DNA of 64,000 bases from Alitta virens (taxonomy: Eukaryota; Annelida; Polychaeta; Phyllodocida; Nereididae), in the NCBI GenBank assembly GCA_932294295.1, contig OW028580.1:30450136-30514135 (forward strand), given 5' to 3'. The notes beneath the pieces are model-generated. The model ran no database searches and was not told the DNA's origin. It worked only from the letters and a program-made list of their open reading frames with translations. Within the stretch, counting starts at the first letter, position 1, and each line of letters begins with the position of its first letter. A program made the translations under genes and the position numbers. This document shows positions 9,499 through 22,162 of the stretch, in pieces.

Positions 9499-10043
9499 GA
9501 GCTGTGAGTCTCTGACATGGCTAGGCCAGTGGTTTTTGCCGTAGGAGATCGATTAAAGCATATAGGTAATATTATTTGCCATTTCTGACCACTTTATCAA
9601 TGCAATGTTGATGGAAGTATTTCCTGAAATGTCGTTGTCAACTGCAAATGTTTTTAGCATTGTTGTAACTTTCATTATGAGAAATGGTGCAAATGTGATA
9701 CCAGACAATTTCATGTTGGATGCATCACAGCCCTGTGAATCAGAGTCAGAATATTTGTAGGAATGGTGACACAAACTTTTGCACATCTTTAGATTGGATT
9801 AAGATCATAAGTATATACAAGCAAAAGGAATACATACATGTGGTGAGATGATACAGTTGATACAGGAAGTTGCAATTATTATGGAGATCAGAGCTAGCGA
9901 TTATTGAGGGGCCACCAATGAGGTGAGAGATGAGATGATTGACATGAAATGGAAAAGTAATTGGCGAAAATTTGATTTTGGATGATTGTAATTGACTTGT
10001 AGGGTGTGCCCGGAATGACAGTCACATATGTCTGCATACAGCT

Positions 10044-10125
10044 GCAGTTGTGGCCGAGTGGTTAAGGCGTTGGACTTGAAATCCAATGGGCATTGCCCGC
10101 ACAGGTTCGAACCCTGTCAACTGCG
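10044..10125 (+). tRNA. tRNA-Ser-TGA: tRNA-Ser(UGA), unit 8
   Basis: Gene as reference. The leader carries the private block GGATGATTGTAATTGAC (about 9980-9996), shared only with 15081 and 15986. Confidence 0.97.
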
Positions 10126-10459
10126 ATATTTTATGTTCATGAGATGATAATGCCACAGGGAATCCAATCTGGGTTCTCACTGTCCTGAATGCAAGTTGCC
10201 AGCTGTAAAGTTATTCTCACTTTTATCAAACGGATGTTAACCAGGAAGTGGTCGGGTTTATAGTTGTACAGTTTGTGTCAGTTCCAATTTGGTGTCAGGA
10301 GATGGTCTCCAACTGTCCTGAGTGCAGCTAGACAGTTTTGAAGTTATTCTCACTTTCATTGAATTGAGAAGAGGTCCGGTTTATAGTTGTCAGTTGCATT
10401 GAATAATATATGAGGGATAAGTCTGAATGTAAACCTTTCTAGAAGCAGCTGGCCAGTTA

Positions 10460-10531
10460 GCAGTGATCGTATTGTGGTTAGTACTTCTCGTTGTGGCCGA
10501 GACAACCCAGGTTCGAATCCTGGTCACGGCA
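10460..10531 (+). tRNA. tRNA-His-GTG: tRNA-His(GUG), unit 8, acceptor mismatch
   Basis: C3 to A plus TTGTGG D loop, the same pair of changes as at 5425. Confidence 0.85.
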
Positions 10532-11076
10532 GAGCTGTGAGTCTCTGACATGGCTAGGCCAGTGGCTTTTGCCGTAGGAGATCGATTAAAGCATATAGGT
10601 AATATTATTTGCCATTTCTGACCACTTTATCAATGCAATGTTGATGGAAGTATTTCCTGAAATGTCGTTGTCAACTGCATATGTTTTTAGCATTGTTGTA
10701 ACTTTCATTATGAGAAATGGTGCAAATATGATACCCGACAATTTCATGTTGGATGCATCACAGCCCTGTGAATCAGAGTCAGAATATTTGTAGGAATGGT
10801 GACACAAACTTTTGCACATCTTTAGATTGGATTAAGATCATAAGTATATACAAGCAAAAGGAATACATACATGTGGTGAGATGATACAGTTGATACAGGA
10901 AGTTGCAATTATTATGGAGATCAGAGCTAGTGATTATTGAGGGGCCACCAATGAGGTGAGAGATGAGATGATTGACATGAAATGGAAAAGTAATTGGCGA
11001 AAATTTGATTTTGCATGCTTCTAAATGACTAGTAGGGTGTGCCCGGAATGACAGTCACATATGTCTGCATACAGCT

Positions 11077-11158
11077 GCAGTTGTGGCCGAGTGGTTAAGG
11101 CGTTGGACTTGAAATCCAATGGGCATTGCCCGCACAGGTTCGAACCCTGTCAACTGCG
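11077..11158 (+). tRNA. tRNA-Ser-TGA: tRNA-Ser(UGA), unit 9
   Basis: As reference. Confidence 0.97.
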
Positions 11159-11492
11159 ATATTTTATGTTCATGAGATGATAATGCCACAGGGAATCCAA
11201 TCTGGGTTCTCACTGTCCTGAATGCAACTTGCCAGCTGTAAAGTTATTCTCACTTTTATCAAACGGATGTTAACCAGGAAGTGGTCGGGTTTATAGTTGT
11301 ACAGTTTGTGTCAGTTCCAATTTGGTGTCAGGAGATGGTCTCCAACTGTCCTGAGTGCAGCTAGACAGTTTTGAAGTTATTCTCACTTTCATTGAATTGA
11401 GAAGAGGTCCGGTTTATAGTTGTCAGTTGCATTGAATAATATATGAGGGATAAGTCTGAATGTAAACCTTTCTAGAAGCAGCTGGCCAGTTA

Positions 11493-11564
11493 GCAGTGAT
11501 CGTATAGTGGTTAGTACTTCTCGTTGTGGCCGAGACAACCCAGGTTCGAATCCTGGTCACGGCA
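11493..11564 (+). tRNA. tRNA-His-GTG: tRNA-His(GUG), unit 9, acceptor mismatch
   Basis: C3 to A only (GCAGTGA); D loop normal. Confidence 0.87.
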
Positions 11565-12109
11565 GAGCTGTGAGTCTCTGACATGGCTAGGCCAGTGGCT
11601 TTTGCCGTAGGAGATCGATTAAAGCATATAGGTAATATTATTTGCCATTTCTGACCACTTTATCAATGCAATTTTGATGGAAGTATTTCCTGAAATGTCG
11701 TTGTCAACTGCATATGTTTTTAGTATTGTTGTAACTTTCATTATGAGAAATGGTGCAAATGTGATACTAGACAATTTCATGTTGGATGCATCACAGCCCT
11801 GTGAATCAGAGTCAGAATATTTGTAGGAATGGTGACACAAACTTTAGCACATCTTTAGATTGGATTAAGATCATAAGTATATACAAGCAAAAGGAATACA
11901 TACATGTGGTGAGATGATACAGTTGATACAGGAAGTTGCAATTATTATGGAGATCAGAGCTAGCGATTATTGAGGGGCCACCAATGAGGTGAGAGATGAG
12001 ATGATTGACATGAAATGGAAAAGTAATTGGTGAAAATTTGATTTTGCATGCTTCTAAATGACTAGTAGGGTGTGTCCGGAATGACAGTCACATATGTCTG
12101 TATACAGCT

Positions 12110-12191
12110 GCAGTTGTGGCCGAGTGGTTAAGGCGTTGGACTTGAAATCCAATGGGCACTGCCCGCACAGGTTCGAACCCTGTGAACTGCG
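12110..12191 (+). tRNA. tRNA-Ser-TGA: tRNA-Ser(UGA), unit 10, 7-66 mismatch
   Basis: GAACTGC acceptor strand; variable loop ACT. Confidence 0.9.
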
Positions 12192-12525
12192 ATATTTTAT
12201 GTTCATGAGATGATAATGCCACAGGGAATCCAATCTGGGTTCTCACTGTCCTGAATGCAAGTTGCCAGCTGTGAAGTTATTCTCACCTTTATCAAACGGA
12301 TGTTAACCAGGAAGTGGTCGGGTTTATAGTTGTACAGTTTGTGTCAGTTCCAATTTGGTGTCAGGAGATGGTCTCCAACTGTCCTGAGTGCAGCCAGACA
12401 ATTTTGAAGTTATTCTCACTTTCATTGAATTGAGAAGAGGTCCGGTTTATAGTTGTCAGTTGCATTGAATAATATATGAGGGATAAGTCTGAATGTAAAC
12501 CTTTCTAGAAGCAGCTGGCCTGTTA

Positions 12526-12597
12526 GCCGTGATCATATAGAGGTTAGTACTTCTCGTTGTGGCCGAGACAACCCAGGTTCGAATCCTGGTCACGGCA
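12526..12597 (+). tRNA. tRNA-His-GTG: tRNA-His(GUG), unit 10, D-stem variant
   Basis: G10 to A (GATCATATAG) removes a D-stem pair and alters the A box; TAGAGG D loop as well. Confidence 0.86.
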
Positions 12598-13142
12598 GAG
12601 CTGTGAGTCTTTGACATGGCTAGGCCAGTGGTTTTTGCCGTAGGAGATCGATTAAAGCTTATAGGTAATATTATTTGCCATTTCTGACCACTTTATCAAT
12701 GCAATGTTGATGGAAGTATTTCCTGAAATGTCGTTGTCAACTGCATATGTTTTTAGCATTGTTGTAACTTTCATTATGAGAAATGGTGCAAATGTGATAC
12801 CAGACAATTTCATGTTGGATGCATCACAGCCCTGTGAATCAGAGTCAGAATATTTGTAGGAATGGTGACACAAACTTTTGCACATCTTTAGATTGGATTA
12901 AGATCATAAGTATATACAAGCAAAAGGAATACATACATGTGGTGAGATGATACAGTTGATACAGGAAGTTGCAATTATTATGGAGATCAGAGCTAGTGAT
13001 TATTGAGGGGCCACCAATGAGGTGAGAGATGAGATGATTGACATGAAATGGAAAAGTAATTGGCGAAAATTTGATTTTGCATGCTTCTAAATGACTAGTA
13101 GGGTGTGCCCGGAATGACAGTCACATATGTCTGCATACAGCT

Positions 13143-13224
13143 GCAGTTGTGGCCGAGTGGTTAAGGCGTTGGACTTGAAATCCAATGGGCATTGCCCGCA
13201 CAGGTTCGAACCCTGTCAACTGCG
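13143..13224 (+). tRNA. tRNA-Ser-TGA: tRNA-Ser(UGA), unit 11
   Basis: As reference. Confidence 0.97.
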
Positions 13225-13558
13225 ATATTTTATGTTCATGAGATGATAATGCCACAGGGAATCCAATCTGGGTTCTCACTGTCCTGAATGCAACTTGCCA
13301 GCTGTAAAGTTATTCTCACTTTTATCAAACGGATGTTAACCAGGAAGTGGTCGGGTTTATAGTTGTACAGTTTGTGTCAGTTCCAATTTGGTGTCAGGAG
13401 ATGGTCTCCAACTGTCCTGAGTGCAGCTAGACAGTTTTGAAGTTATTCTCACTTTCATTGAATTGAGAAGAGGTCCGGTTTATAGTTGTCAGTTGCATTG
13501 AATAATATATGAGGGATAAGTCTGAATGTAAACCTTTATAGAAGCAGCTGGCCAGTTA

Positions 13559-13630
13559 GCAGTGATCGTATAGTGGTTAGTACTTCTCGTTGTGGCCGAG
13601 ACAACCCAGGTTCGAATCCTGGTCACGGCA
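13559..13630 (+). tRNA. tRNA-His-GTG: tRNA-His(GUG), unit 11, acceptor mismatch
   Basis: C3 to A. Confidence 0.87.
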
Positions 13631-14175
13631 GAGCTGTGAGTCTCTGACATGGCTAGGCCAGTGGCTTTTGCCGTAGGAGATCGATTAAAGCATATAGGTA
13701 ATATTATTTGCCATTTCTGACCACTTTATCAATGCAATTTTGATGGAAGTATTTCCTGAAATGTCGTTGTCAACTGCATATGTTTTTAGTATTGTTGTAA
13801 CTTTCATTATGAGAAATGGTGCAAATGTGATACCAGACAATTTCATGTTGGATGCATCACAGCCCTGTGAATCAGAGTCAGAATATTTGTAGGAATGGTG
13901 ACACAAACTTTTGCACATCTTTAGATTGGATTAAGATCATAAGTATATACAAGCAAAAGGAATACATACATGTGGTGAGATGATACAGTTGATACAGGAA
14001 GTTGCAATTATTATGGAGATCAGAGCTAGCGATTATTGAGGAGCCACCAATGAGGTGAGAGATGAGATGATTGACATGAAATGGAAAAGTAATTGGTGAA
14101 AATTTGATTTTGCATGCTTCTAAATGACTAGTAGGGTGTGTCCGGAATGACAGTCACATATGTCTGCATACAGCT

Positions 14176-14257
14176 GCAGTTGTGGCCGAGTGGTTAAGGC
14201 GTTGGACTTGAAATCCAATGGGCACTGCCCGCACATGTTCGAACCCTGTCAACTGCG
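14176..14257 (+). tRNA. tRNA-Ser-TGA: tRNA-Ser(UGA), unit 12, B-box damage (905-bp unit)
   Basis: The T-stem reads ACATG against CCTGT, so the first G of the B-box GG is T and a pair is lost. Spacer 1 has the 128-bp deletion. Confidence 0.87.
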
Positions 14258-14463
14258 ATATTTTATGTTCATGAGATGATAATGCCACAGGGAATCCAAT
14301 CTGGGTTGGTGTCCAACTGTCCTGAGTGCAGCCAGACAATTTTGAAGTTATTCTCACTTTCATTGAATTGAGAAGAGGTCCGGTTTATAGTTGTCAGTTG
14401 CATTGAATAATATATGAGGGATAAGTCTGAATGTAAACCTTTCTAGAAGCAGCTGGCCAGTTA

Positions 14464-14535
14464 GCCGTGATCGTATAGAGGTTAGTACTTCTCGTTGTGG
14501 CCGAGACAACCCAGGTTCGAATCCTGGTCACGGCA
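14464..14535 (+). tRNA. tRNA-His-GTG: tRNA-His(GUG), unit 12, D-loop variant
   Basis: TAGAGG D loop; 288 bp from its Ser partner. Confidence 0.93.
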
Positions 14536-15080
14536 GAGCTGTGAGTCTCTGACATGGCTAGGCCAGTGGTTTTTGCCGTAGGAGATCGATTAAAGCATAT
14601 AGGTAATATTATTTGCCATTTCTGACCACTTTATCAATGCAATGTTGATGGAAGTATTTCCTGAAATGTCGTTGTCAACTGCATATGTTTTTAGCATTGT
14701 TGTAACTTTCATTATGAGAAATGGTGCAAATGTGATACCAGACAATTTCATGTTGGATGCATCACAGCCCTGTGAATCAGAGTCAGAATATTTGTAGGAA
14801 TGGTGACACAAACTTTTGCACATCTTTAGATTGGATTAAGATCATAAGTATATACAAGCAAAAGGAATACATACATGTGGTGAGATGATACAGTTGATAC
14901 AGGAAGTTGCAATTATTATGGAGATCAGAGCTAGCGATTATTGAGGGGCCACCAATGAGGTGAGAGATGAGATGATTGACATGAAATGGAAAAGTAATTG
15001 GCGAAAATTTGATTTTGGATGATTGTAATTGACTAGTAGGGTGTGTCCGGAATGACAGTCACATATGTCTGCATACAGCT

Positions 15081-15162
15081 GCAGTTGTGGCCGAGTGGTT
15101 AAGGCGTTGGACTTGAAATCCAATGGGCACTGCCCGCACAGGTTCGAACCCTGTCAACTGCG
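15081..15162 (+). tRNA. tRNA-Ser-TGA: tRNA-Ser(UGA), unit 13 (905-bp unit)
   Basis: Gene intact. Carries both the GGATGATTGTAATTGAC leader block and the 128-bp spacer deletion. Confidence 0.97.
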
Positions 15163-15368
15163 ATATTTTATGTTCATGAGATGATAATGCCACAGGGAAT
15201 CCAATCTGGGTTGGTGTCCAACTGTCCTGAGTGCAGCCAGACAATTTTGAAGTTATTCTCACTTTCATTGAATTGAGAAGAGGTCCGGTTTATAGTTGTC
15301 AGTTGCATTGAATAATATATGAGGGATAAGTCTGAATGTAAACCTTTCTAGAAGCAGCTGGCCAGTTA

Positions 15369-15440
15369 GCCGTGATCGTATAGAGGTTAGTACTTCTCGT
15401 TGTGGCCGAGACAACCCAGGTTCGAATCCTGGTCACGGCA
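15369..15440 (+). tRNA. tRNA-His-GTG: tRNA-His(GUG), unit 13, D-loop variant
   Basis: TAGAGG D loop. Confidence 0.93.
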
Positions 15441-15985
15441 GAGCTGTGAGTCTCTGACATGGCTAGGCCAGTGGTTTTTGCCGTAGGAGATCGATTAAAG
15501 CATATAGGTAATATTATTTGCCATTTCTGACCACTTTATCAATGCAATGTTGATGGAAGTATTTCCTGAAATGTCGTTGTCAACTGCATATGTTTTTAGC
15601 ATTGTTGTAACTTTCATTATGAGAAATGGTGCAAATGTGATACCAGACAATTTCATGTTGGATGCATCACAGCCCTGTGAATCAGAGTCAGAATATTTGT
15701 AGGAATGGTGACACAAACTTTTGCACATCTTTAGATTGGATTAAGATCATAAGTATATACAAGCAAAAGGAATACATACATGTGGTGAGATGATACAGTT
15801 GATACAGGAAGTTGCAATTATTATGGAGATCAGAGCTAGCGATTATTGAGGGGCCACCAATGAGGTGAGAGATGAGATGATTGACATGAAATGGAAAAGT
15901 AATTGGCGAAAATTTGATTTTGGATGATTGTAATTGACTTGTAGGGTGTGCCCGGAATGACAGTCACATATGTCTGCATACAGCT

Positions 15986-16067
15986 GCAGTTGTGGCCGAG
16001 TGGTTAAGGCGTTGGACTTGAAATCCAATGGGCATTGCCCGCACAGGTTCGAACCCTGTCAACTGCG
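15986..16067 (+). tRNA. tRNA-Ser-TGA: tRNA-Ser(UGA), unit 14
   Basis: As reference. The leader block matches 10044 down to GACTTGTAGG. Confidence 0.97.
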
Positions 16068-16401
16068 ATATTTTATGTTCATGAGATGATAATGCCACAG
16101 GGAATCCAATCTGGGTTCTCACTGTCCTGAATGCAAGTTGCCAGCTGTAAAGTTATTCTCACTTTTATCAAACGGATGTTAACCAGGAAGTGGTCGGGTT
16201 TATAGTTGTAAAGTTTGTGTCAGTTCCAATTTGGTGTCAGGAGATGGTCTCCAACTGTCCTGAGTGCAGCTAGACAGTTTTGAAGTTATTCTCACTTTCA
16301 TTGAATTGAGAAGAGGTCCGGTTTATAGTTGTCAGTTGCATTGAATAATATATGAGGGATAAGTCTGAATGTAAACCTTTATAGAAGCAGCTGGCCAGTT
16401 A

Positions 16402-16473
16402 GCAGTGATCGTATAGAGGTTAGTACTTCTCGTTGTGGCCGAGACAACCCAGGTTCGAATCCTGGTCACGGCA
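16402..16473 (+). tRNA. tRNA-His-GTG: tRNA-His(GUG), unit 14, acceptor mismatch
   Basis: C3 to A combined with TAGAGG, a mosaic of two common haplotypes, consistent with gene conversion. Confidence 0.86.
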
Positions 16474-17018
16474 GAGCTGTGAGTCTCTGACATGGCTAGG
16501 CCAGTGGCTTTTGCCGTAGGAGATCGATTAAAGCATATAGGTAATATTATTTGCCATTTCTGACCACTTTATCAATGCAATTTTGATGGAAGTATTTCCT
16601 GAAATGTCGTTGTCAACTGCATATGTTTTTAGCATTGTTGTAACTTTCATTATGAGAAATGGTGCAAATGTGATACCAGACAATTTCATGTTGGATGCAT
16701 CACAGCCCTGTGAATCAGAGTCAGAATATTTGTAGGAATGGTGACACAAACTTTTGCACATCTTTAGATTGGATTAAGATCATAAGTATATACAAGCAAA
16801 AGGAATACATACATGTGGTGAGATGATACAGTTGATACAGGAAGTTGCAATTATTATGGAGATCAGAGCTAGCGATTATTGAGGGGCCACCAATGAGGTG
16901 AGAGATGAGATGATTGACATGAAATGGAAAAGTAATTGGTGAAAATTTGATTTTGCATGCATCTAAATGACTAGTAGGGTGTGTCCGGAATGACAGTCAC
17001 ATATGTCTGCATACAGCT

Positions 17019-17100
17019 GCAGTTGTGGCCGAGTGGTTAAGGCGTTGGACTTGAAATCCAATGGGCACTGCCCGCACAGGTTCGAACCCTGTCAACTGCG
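17019..17100 (+). tRNA. tRNA-Ser-TGA: tRNA-Ser(UGA), unit 15
   Basis: Intact; variable loop ACT. Confidence 0.97.
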
Positions 17101-17434
17101 ATATTTTATGTTCATGAGATGATAATGCCACAGGGAATCCAATCTGGGTTCTCACTGTCCTGAATGCAAGTTGCCAGCTGTGAAGTTACTCTCACCTTTA
17201 TCAAACGGATGTTAACCAGGAAGTGGTCGGGTTTATAGTTGTACAGTTTGTGTCAGTTCCAATTTGGTGTCAGGAGATGGTCTCCAACTGTCCTGAGTGC
17301 AGCCAGACAATTTTGAAGTTATTCTCACTTTCATTGAATTAAGAAGAGGTCCGGTTTATAGTTGTCAGTTGCATTGAATAATATATGAGGGATAAGTCTG
17401 AATGTAAACCTTTCTAGAAGCAGCTGGCCAGTTA

Positions 17435-17506
17435 GCCGTGATCGTATAGAGGTTAGTACTTCTCGTTGTGGCCGAGACAACCCAGGTTCGAATCCTGGTC
17501 ACGGCA
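17435..17506 (+). tRNA. tRNA-His-GTG: tRNA-His(GUG), unit 15, D-loop variant
   Basis: TAGAGG D loop. Confidence 0.93.
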
Positions 17507-18051
17507 GAGCTGTGAGTCTCTGACATGGCTAGGCCAGTGGTTTTTGCCGTAGGAGATCGATTAAAGCATATAGGTAATATTATTTGCCATTTCTGACCAC
17601 TTTATCAATGCAATGTTGATGGAAGTATTTCCTGAAATGTCGTTGTCAACTGCATATGTTTTTAGCATTGTTGTAACTTTCATTATGAGAAATGGTGCAA
17701 ATGTGATACCAGACAATTTCATGTTGGATGCATCACAGCCCTGTGAATCAGAGTCAGAATATTTGTAGGAATGGTGACACAAACTTTTGCACATCTTTAG
17801 ATTGGATTAAGATCATAAGTATATACAAGCAAAAGGAATACATACATGTGGTGAGATGATACAGTTGATACAGGAAGTTGCAATTATTATGGAGATCAGA
17901 GCTAGCGATTATTGAGGGGCCACCAATGAGGTGAAAGATGAGATGATTGACATGAAATGGAAAAGTAATTGGCGAAAATTTGATTTTGCATGATTCTAAA
18001 TGACTAGTAGGGTGTGCCCGGAATGACAGTCACATATGTCTGCATACAGCT

Positions 18052-18133
18052 GCAGTTGTGGCCGAGTGGTTAAGGCGTTGGACTTGAAATCCAATGGGCC
18101 TTGGCCGCACAGGTTCGAACCCTGTCAGCTGCG
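18052..18133 (+). tRNA. tRNA-Ser-TGA: tRNA-Ser(UGA), unit 16, variable-arm variant
   Basis: The variable arm reads GGGCCTTGGCC, which can re-pair as GGCC-TT-GGCC; acceptor CAGCTGC. This is the key SerRS contact, so charging may differ. First of the 1012-bp units (21 bp missing in spacer 1). Confidence 0.9.
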
Positions 18134-18446
18134 ATATTTTATGTTCATGAGATGATAATGCCACAGGGAATCCAATCTGGGTTCTCACTGTCCTGAATGC
18201 AAGTTGCCAGCTGTAAAGTTATTCTCACTTTTATCAAACGGATGTTAATCAGGAAGTGGTCGGGTTTATAGTTGTACAGTTTGTGTCAGGAGATGGTGTC
18301 CAACTGTCCTGAGTGCAGACAGTTTTGAAGTTATTCTCACTTTCATTGAATTGAGAAGAGGTCCGGTTTATAGTTGTCAGTTGCATTGAATAATATATGA
18401 GGGATAAGTCTGAATGTAAACCTTTCTAGAAGCAGCTGGCCAGTTA

Positions 18447-18518
18447 GCCTTGATCGTATAGTGGTTAGTACTTCTCGTTGTGGCCGAAACAACCCAGGTT
18501 CGAATCCTGGTCACGGCA
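18447..18518 (+). tRNA. tRNA-His-GTG: tRNA-His(GUG), unit 16, two stem mismatches
   Basis: G4 to T in the acceptor (GCCTTGA) and CGAAA for CGAGA in the anticodon stem. Likely a poor gene. Confidence 0.82.
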
Positions 18519-19063
18519 GAGCTGTGCGTCTCTGACATGGCTAGGCCAGTGGTTTTTGCCGTAGGAGATCGATTAAAGCATATAGGTAATATTATTTGCC
18601 ATTTCTGACCACTTTATCAATGCAATTTTGATGGAAGTATTTCCTGAAATGTCGTTGTCAACTGCATATGTTTTTAGCATTGTTGTAACTTTCATTATGA
18701 GAAATGGTGCAAATGTGATACCAGAAAATTTCATGTTGGATGCATCACAGCCCTGTGAATCAGAGTCAGAATATTTGTAGGAATGGTGACACAAACTTTT
18801 GCACATCTTTAGATTGGATTAAGATCATAAGTATATACAAGCAAAAGGAATACATACATGTGGTGAGATGATACAGTTGATACAGGAAGTTGCAATTATT
18901 ATGGAGATCAGAGCTAGTGATTATTGAGGGGCCACCAATGAGGTGAGAGATGAGATGATTGACATAAAATGGAAAAGTAATTGGCGAAAATTTGATTTTG
19001 CATGCTTCTAAATGACTAGTAGGGTGTGCCCGGAATGACAGTCACATATGTCTGCATACAGCT

Positions 19064-19145
19064 GCAGTTGTGGCCGAGTGGTTAAGGCGTTGGACTTGAA
19101 ATCCAATGGGCATTGCCCGCACAGGTTTGAACCCTGTCAACTGCG
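19064..19145 (+). tRNA. tRNA-Ser-TGA: tRNA-Ser(UGA), unit 17, B-box C56 lost
   Basis: T loop TTTGAAC: C56, invariant in tRNAs and central to the B box, is T. It should reduce TFIIIC binding and break the G19-C56 tertiary pair. Probably silent or inactive. Confidence 0.85.
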
Positions 19146-19479
19146 ATATTTTATGTTCATGAGATGATAATGCCACAGGGAATCCAATCTGGGTTCTCAC
19201 TGTCCTGAATGCAAGTTGCCAGCTGTAAAGTTATTCTCACTTTTATCACACGGATATTAATCAGGAAGTGGTCGGGTTTATAGTTGTAAAGTTTGTGTCA
19301 GTTCCAATTTGGTGTCAGGAGATGGTCTCCAACTGTCCTGAGTGCAGCTAGACAGTTTTGAAGTTATTCTCACTTTCATTGAATTGAGAAGAGGTCCGGT
19401 TTATAGTTGTCAGTTGCATTGAATAATATATGAGGGATAAGTCTGAATGTAAACCTTTATAGAAGCAGCTGGCCAGTTA

Positions 19480-19551
19480 GCAGTGATCGTATAGTGGTTA
19501 GTACTTCTAGTTGTGGCAGAGACAACCCAGGTTCGAATCCTGGTCACGGCA
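19480..19551 (+). tRNA. tRNA-His-GTG: tRNA-His(GUG), unit 17, degenerate
   Basis: C3 to A, and two anticodon-stem breaks (TCTAG against AGAGA). Both genes of this unit look dead. Confidence 0.78.
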
Positions 19552-20096
19552 GAGCTGTGAGTCTCTGACATGGCTAGGCCAGTGGCTTTTGCCGTAGGAG
19601 ATCGATTAAAGCATATAGGTAATATTATTTGCCATTTCTGACCACTTTATCAATGCAATTTTGATGGAAGTATTTCCTGAAATGTCGTTGTCAACTGCAT
19701 ATGTTTTTAGCATTGTTGTAACTTTCATTATGGGAAATGGTGCAAATGTGATACTAGACAATTTCATGTTGGATGCATCACAGCCCTGTGAATCAGAGTC
19801 AGAATATTTGTAGGAATGGTGACACAAACTTTAGCACATCTTTAGATTGGATTAAGATCATAAGTTTATACAAGCAAAAGGAATACATACATGTGGTGAG
19901 ATGATACAGTTGATACAGGAAGTTGCAATTATTATGGAGATCAGAGCTAGCGATTATTGAGGGGCCACCAATGAGGTGAGAGATGAGATGATTGACATGA
20001 AATGGAAAAGTAATTGGCGAAAATTTGATTTTGTATGCTTCTAAATGACTAGTAGGGTGTGCCCGGAATGACAGTCACATATGTCTGCATACAGCT

Positions 20097-20178
20097 GCAG
20101 TTGTGGCCGAGTGGTTAAGGCGTTGGACTTGAAATCCAATGGGCATTGCCCGCACAGGTTCGAACCCTGTCAACTGCG
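20097..20178 (+). tRNA. tRNA-Ser-TGA: tRNA-Ser(UGA), unit 18
   Basis: As reference. Confidence 0.97.
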
Positions 20179-20512
20179 ATATTTTATGTTCATGAGATGA
20201 TAATGCCACAGGGAATCCAATCTGATCTCTCATTGTCCTGAATGCAAGTTGCCAGCTGTAAAGTTATTCTCACTTTTATCAAACGGATGTTAACCAGGAA
20301 GTGGTCGGGTCTATAGTTGTACAGTTTGTGTCAGTTCCAATTTGGTGTCAGGAGATGGTCTCCAACTGTCCTGAGTGCAGCCAGACAGTTTTGAAGTTAT
20401 TCTCACTTACATTGAATTGAGAAGAGGTCCGGTTTATAGTTGTCAGTTGCATTGAATAATATATGAGGGATAAGTCTGAATGTAAACCTTTCTAGAAGCA
20501 GCTGGCCAGTTA

Positions 20513-20584
20513 GCCGTGATCGTATAGTGGTTAGTACTTCTCGTTGTGGCCGAGACAACCCAGGTTCGAATCCTGGTCACAGCA
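20513..20584 (+). tRNA. tRNA-His-GTG: tRNA-His(GUG), unit 18, acceptor mismatch
   Basis: 3' end CACAGCA: G70 to A opens the 3-70 pair, the same pair hit by C3A elsewhere but from the other strand. Confidence 0.87.
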
Positions 20585-21129
20585 GAGCTGTGAGTCTCTG
20601 ACATGGCTAGGCCAGTGGTTTTTGCCGTAGGAGATCGATTAAAGCATAAAGGTAATATTATTTGCCATTTCTGACCACTTTATCAATGCAAGTTTGATGG
20701 AAGTATTTCCTGAAATGTCGTTGTCAACTGCATATGTTTTTAGCATTGTTGTAACTTTCATTATGAGAAATGGTGCAAATGTGATACCAGACAATTTCAT
20801 GTTGGATGCATCACAGCCCTGTGAATCAGAGTCAGAATATTTGTAGGAATGGTGACACAAACTTTTGCACATCTTTAGATTGGATTAAGATCATAAGTAT
20901 ATACAAGCAAAAGGAATACATACATGTGGTGAGATGATACAGTTGATACAGGAAGTTGCAATTATTATGGAGATCAGAGCTAGCGATTATTGAGGGGCCA
21001 CCAATGAGGTGAGAGATGAGATGATTGACATGAAATGGAAAAGTAATTGGTGAAAATTTGATTTTGCATGCTTCTAAATGACTAGTAGGGTGTGTCCGGA
21101 ATGACAGTCACATATGTCTGCATACAGCT

Positions 21130-21211
21130 GCAGTTGTGGCCGAGTGGTTAAGGCGTTGGACTTGAAATCCAATGGGCACTGCCCGCACAGGTTCGAACCC
21201 TGTCAACTGCG
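21130..21211 (+). tRNA. tRNA-Ser-TGA: tRNA-Ser(UGA), unit 19
   Basis: Intact; variable loop ACT. Confidence 0.97.
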
Positions 21212-21545
21212 ATATTTTATGTTCATGAGATGATAATGCCACAGGGAATCCAATCTGGGTTCTCACTGTCCTGAATGCAAGTTGCCAGCTGTGAAGTTAT
21301 TCTCACTTTTATCAAACGGATGTTAACCAGGAAGTGGTCGGGTTTATAGTTGTACAGTTTGTGTCAGTTCCAATTTGGTGTCAGGAGATGGTCTCCAACT
21401 GTCCTGAGTGCAGCCAGACAGTTTTGAAGTTATTCTCACTTTCATTGAATTGAGAAGAGGTCCGGTTTATAGTTGTCAGTTGCATTGAATAATATATGAG
21501 GGATGAGTCTGAATGTAAACCTTTCTAGAAGCAGCTGGCCAGTTA

Positions 21546-21617
21546 GCTGTGATCGTATAGTGGTTAGTACTTCTCGTTGTGGCCGAGACAACCCAGGTTC
21601 GAATCCTGGTCACGGCA
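21546..21617 (+). tRNA. tRNA-His-GTG: tRNA-His(GUG), unit 19, 3-70 wobble
   Basis: C3 to T (GCTGTGA) gives a tolerated U-G pair. Shared with 26669. Confidence 0.93.
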
Positions 21618-22162
21618 GAGCTGTGAGTCTCTGACATGGCTAGGCCAGTGGTTTTTGCCGTAGGAGATCGATTAAAGCATATAGGTAATATTATTTGCCA
21701 TTTCTGACCACTTTATCAATGCAAGTTTGATGGAAGTATTTCCTGAAATGTCGTTGTCAACTGCATATGTTTTTAGCATTGTTGTAACTTTCATTATGAG
21801 AAATGGTGCAAATGTGATACCAGACAATTTCATGTTGGATGCATCACAGCCCTGTGAATCAGAGTCAGAATATTTGTAGGAATGGTGACACAAACTTTTG
21901 CACATCTTTAGATTGGATTAAGATCATAAGTATATACAAGCAAAAGGAATACATACATGTGGTGAGATGATACAGTTGATACAGGAAGTTGCAATTATTA
22001 TGGAGATCAGAGCTAGCGATTATTGAGGGGCCACCAATGAGGTGAGAGATGAGATGATTGACATGAAATGGAAAAGTAATTGGCGAAAATTTGATTTTGC
22101 ATGATTCTAAATGACTAGTAGGGTGTGCCCGGAATGACAGTCACATATATCTGCATACAGCT

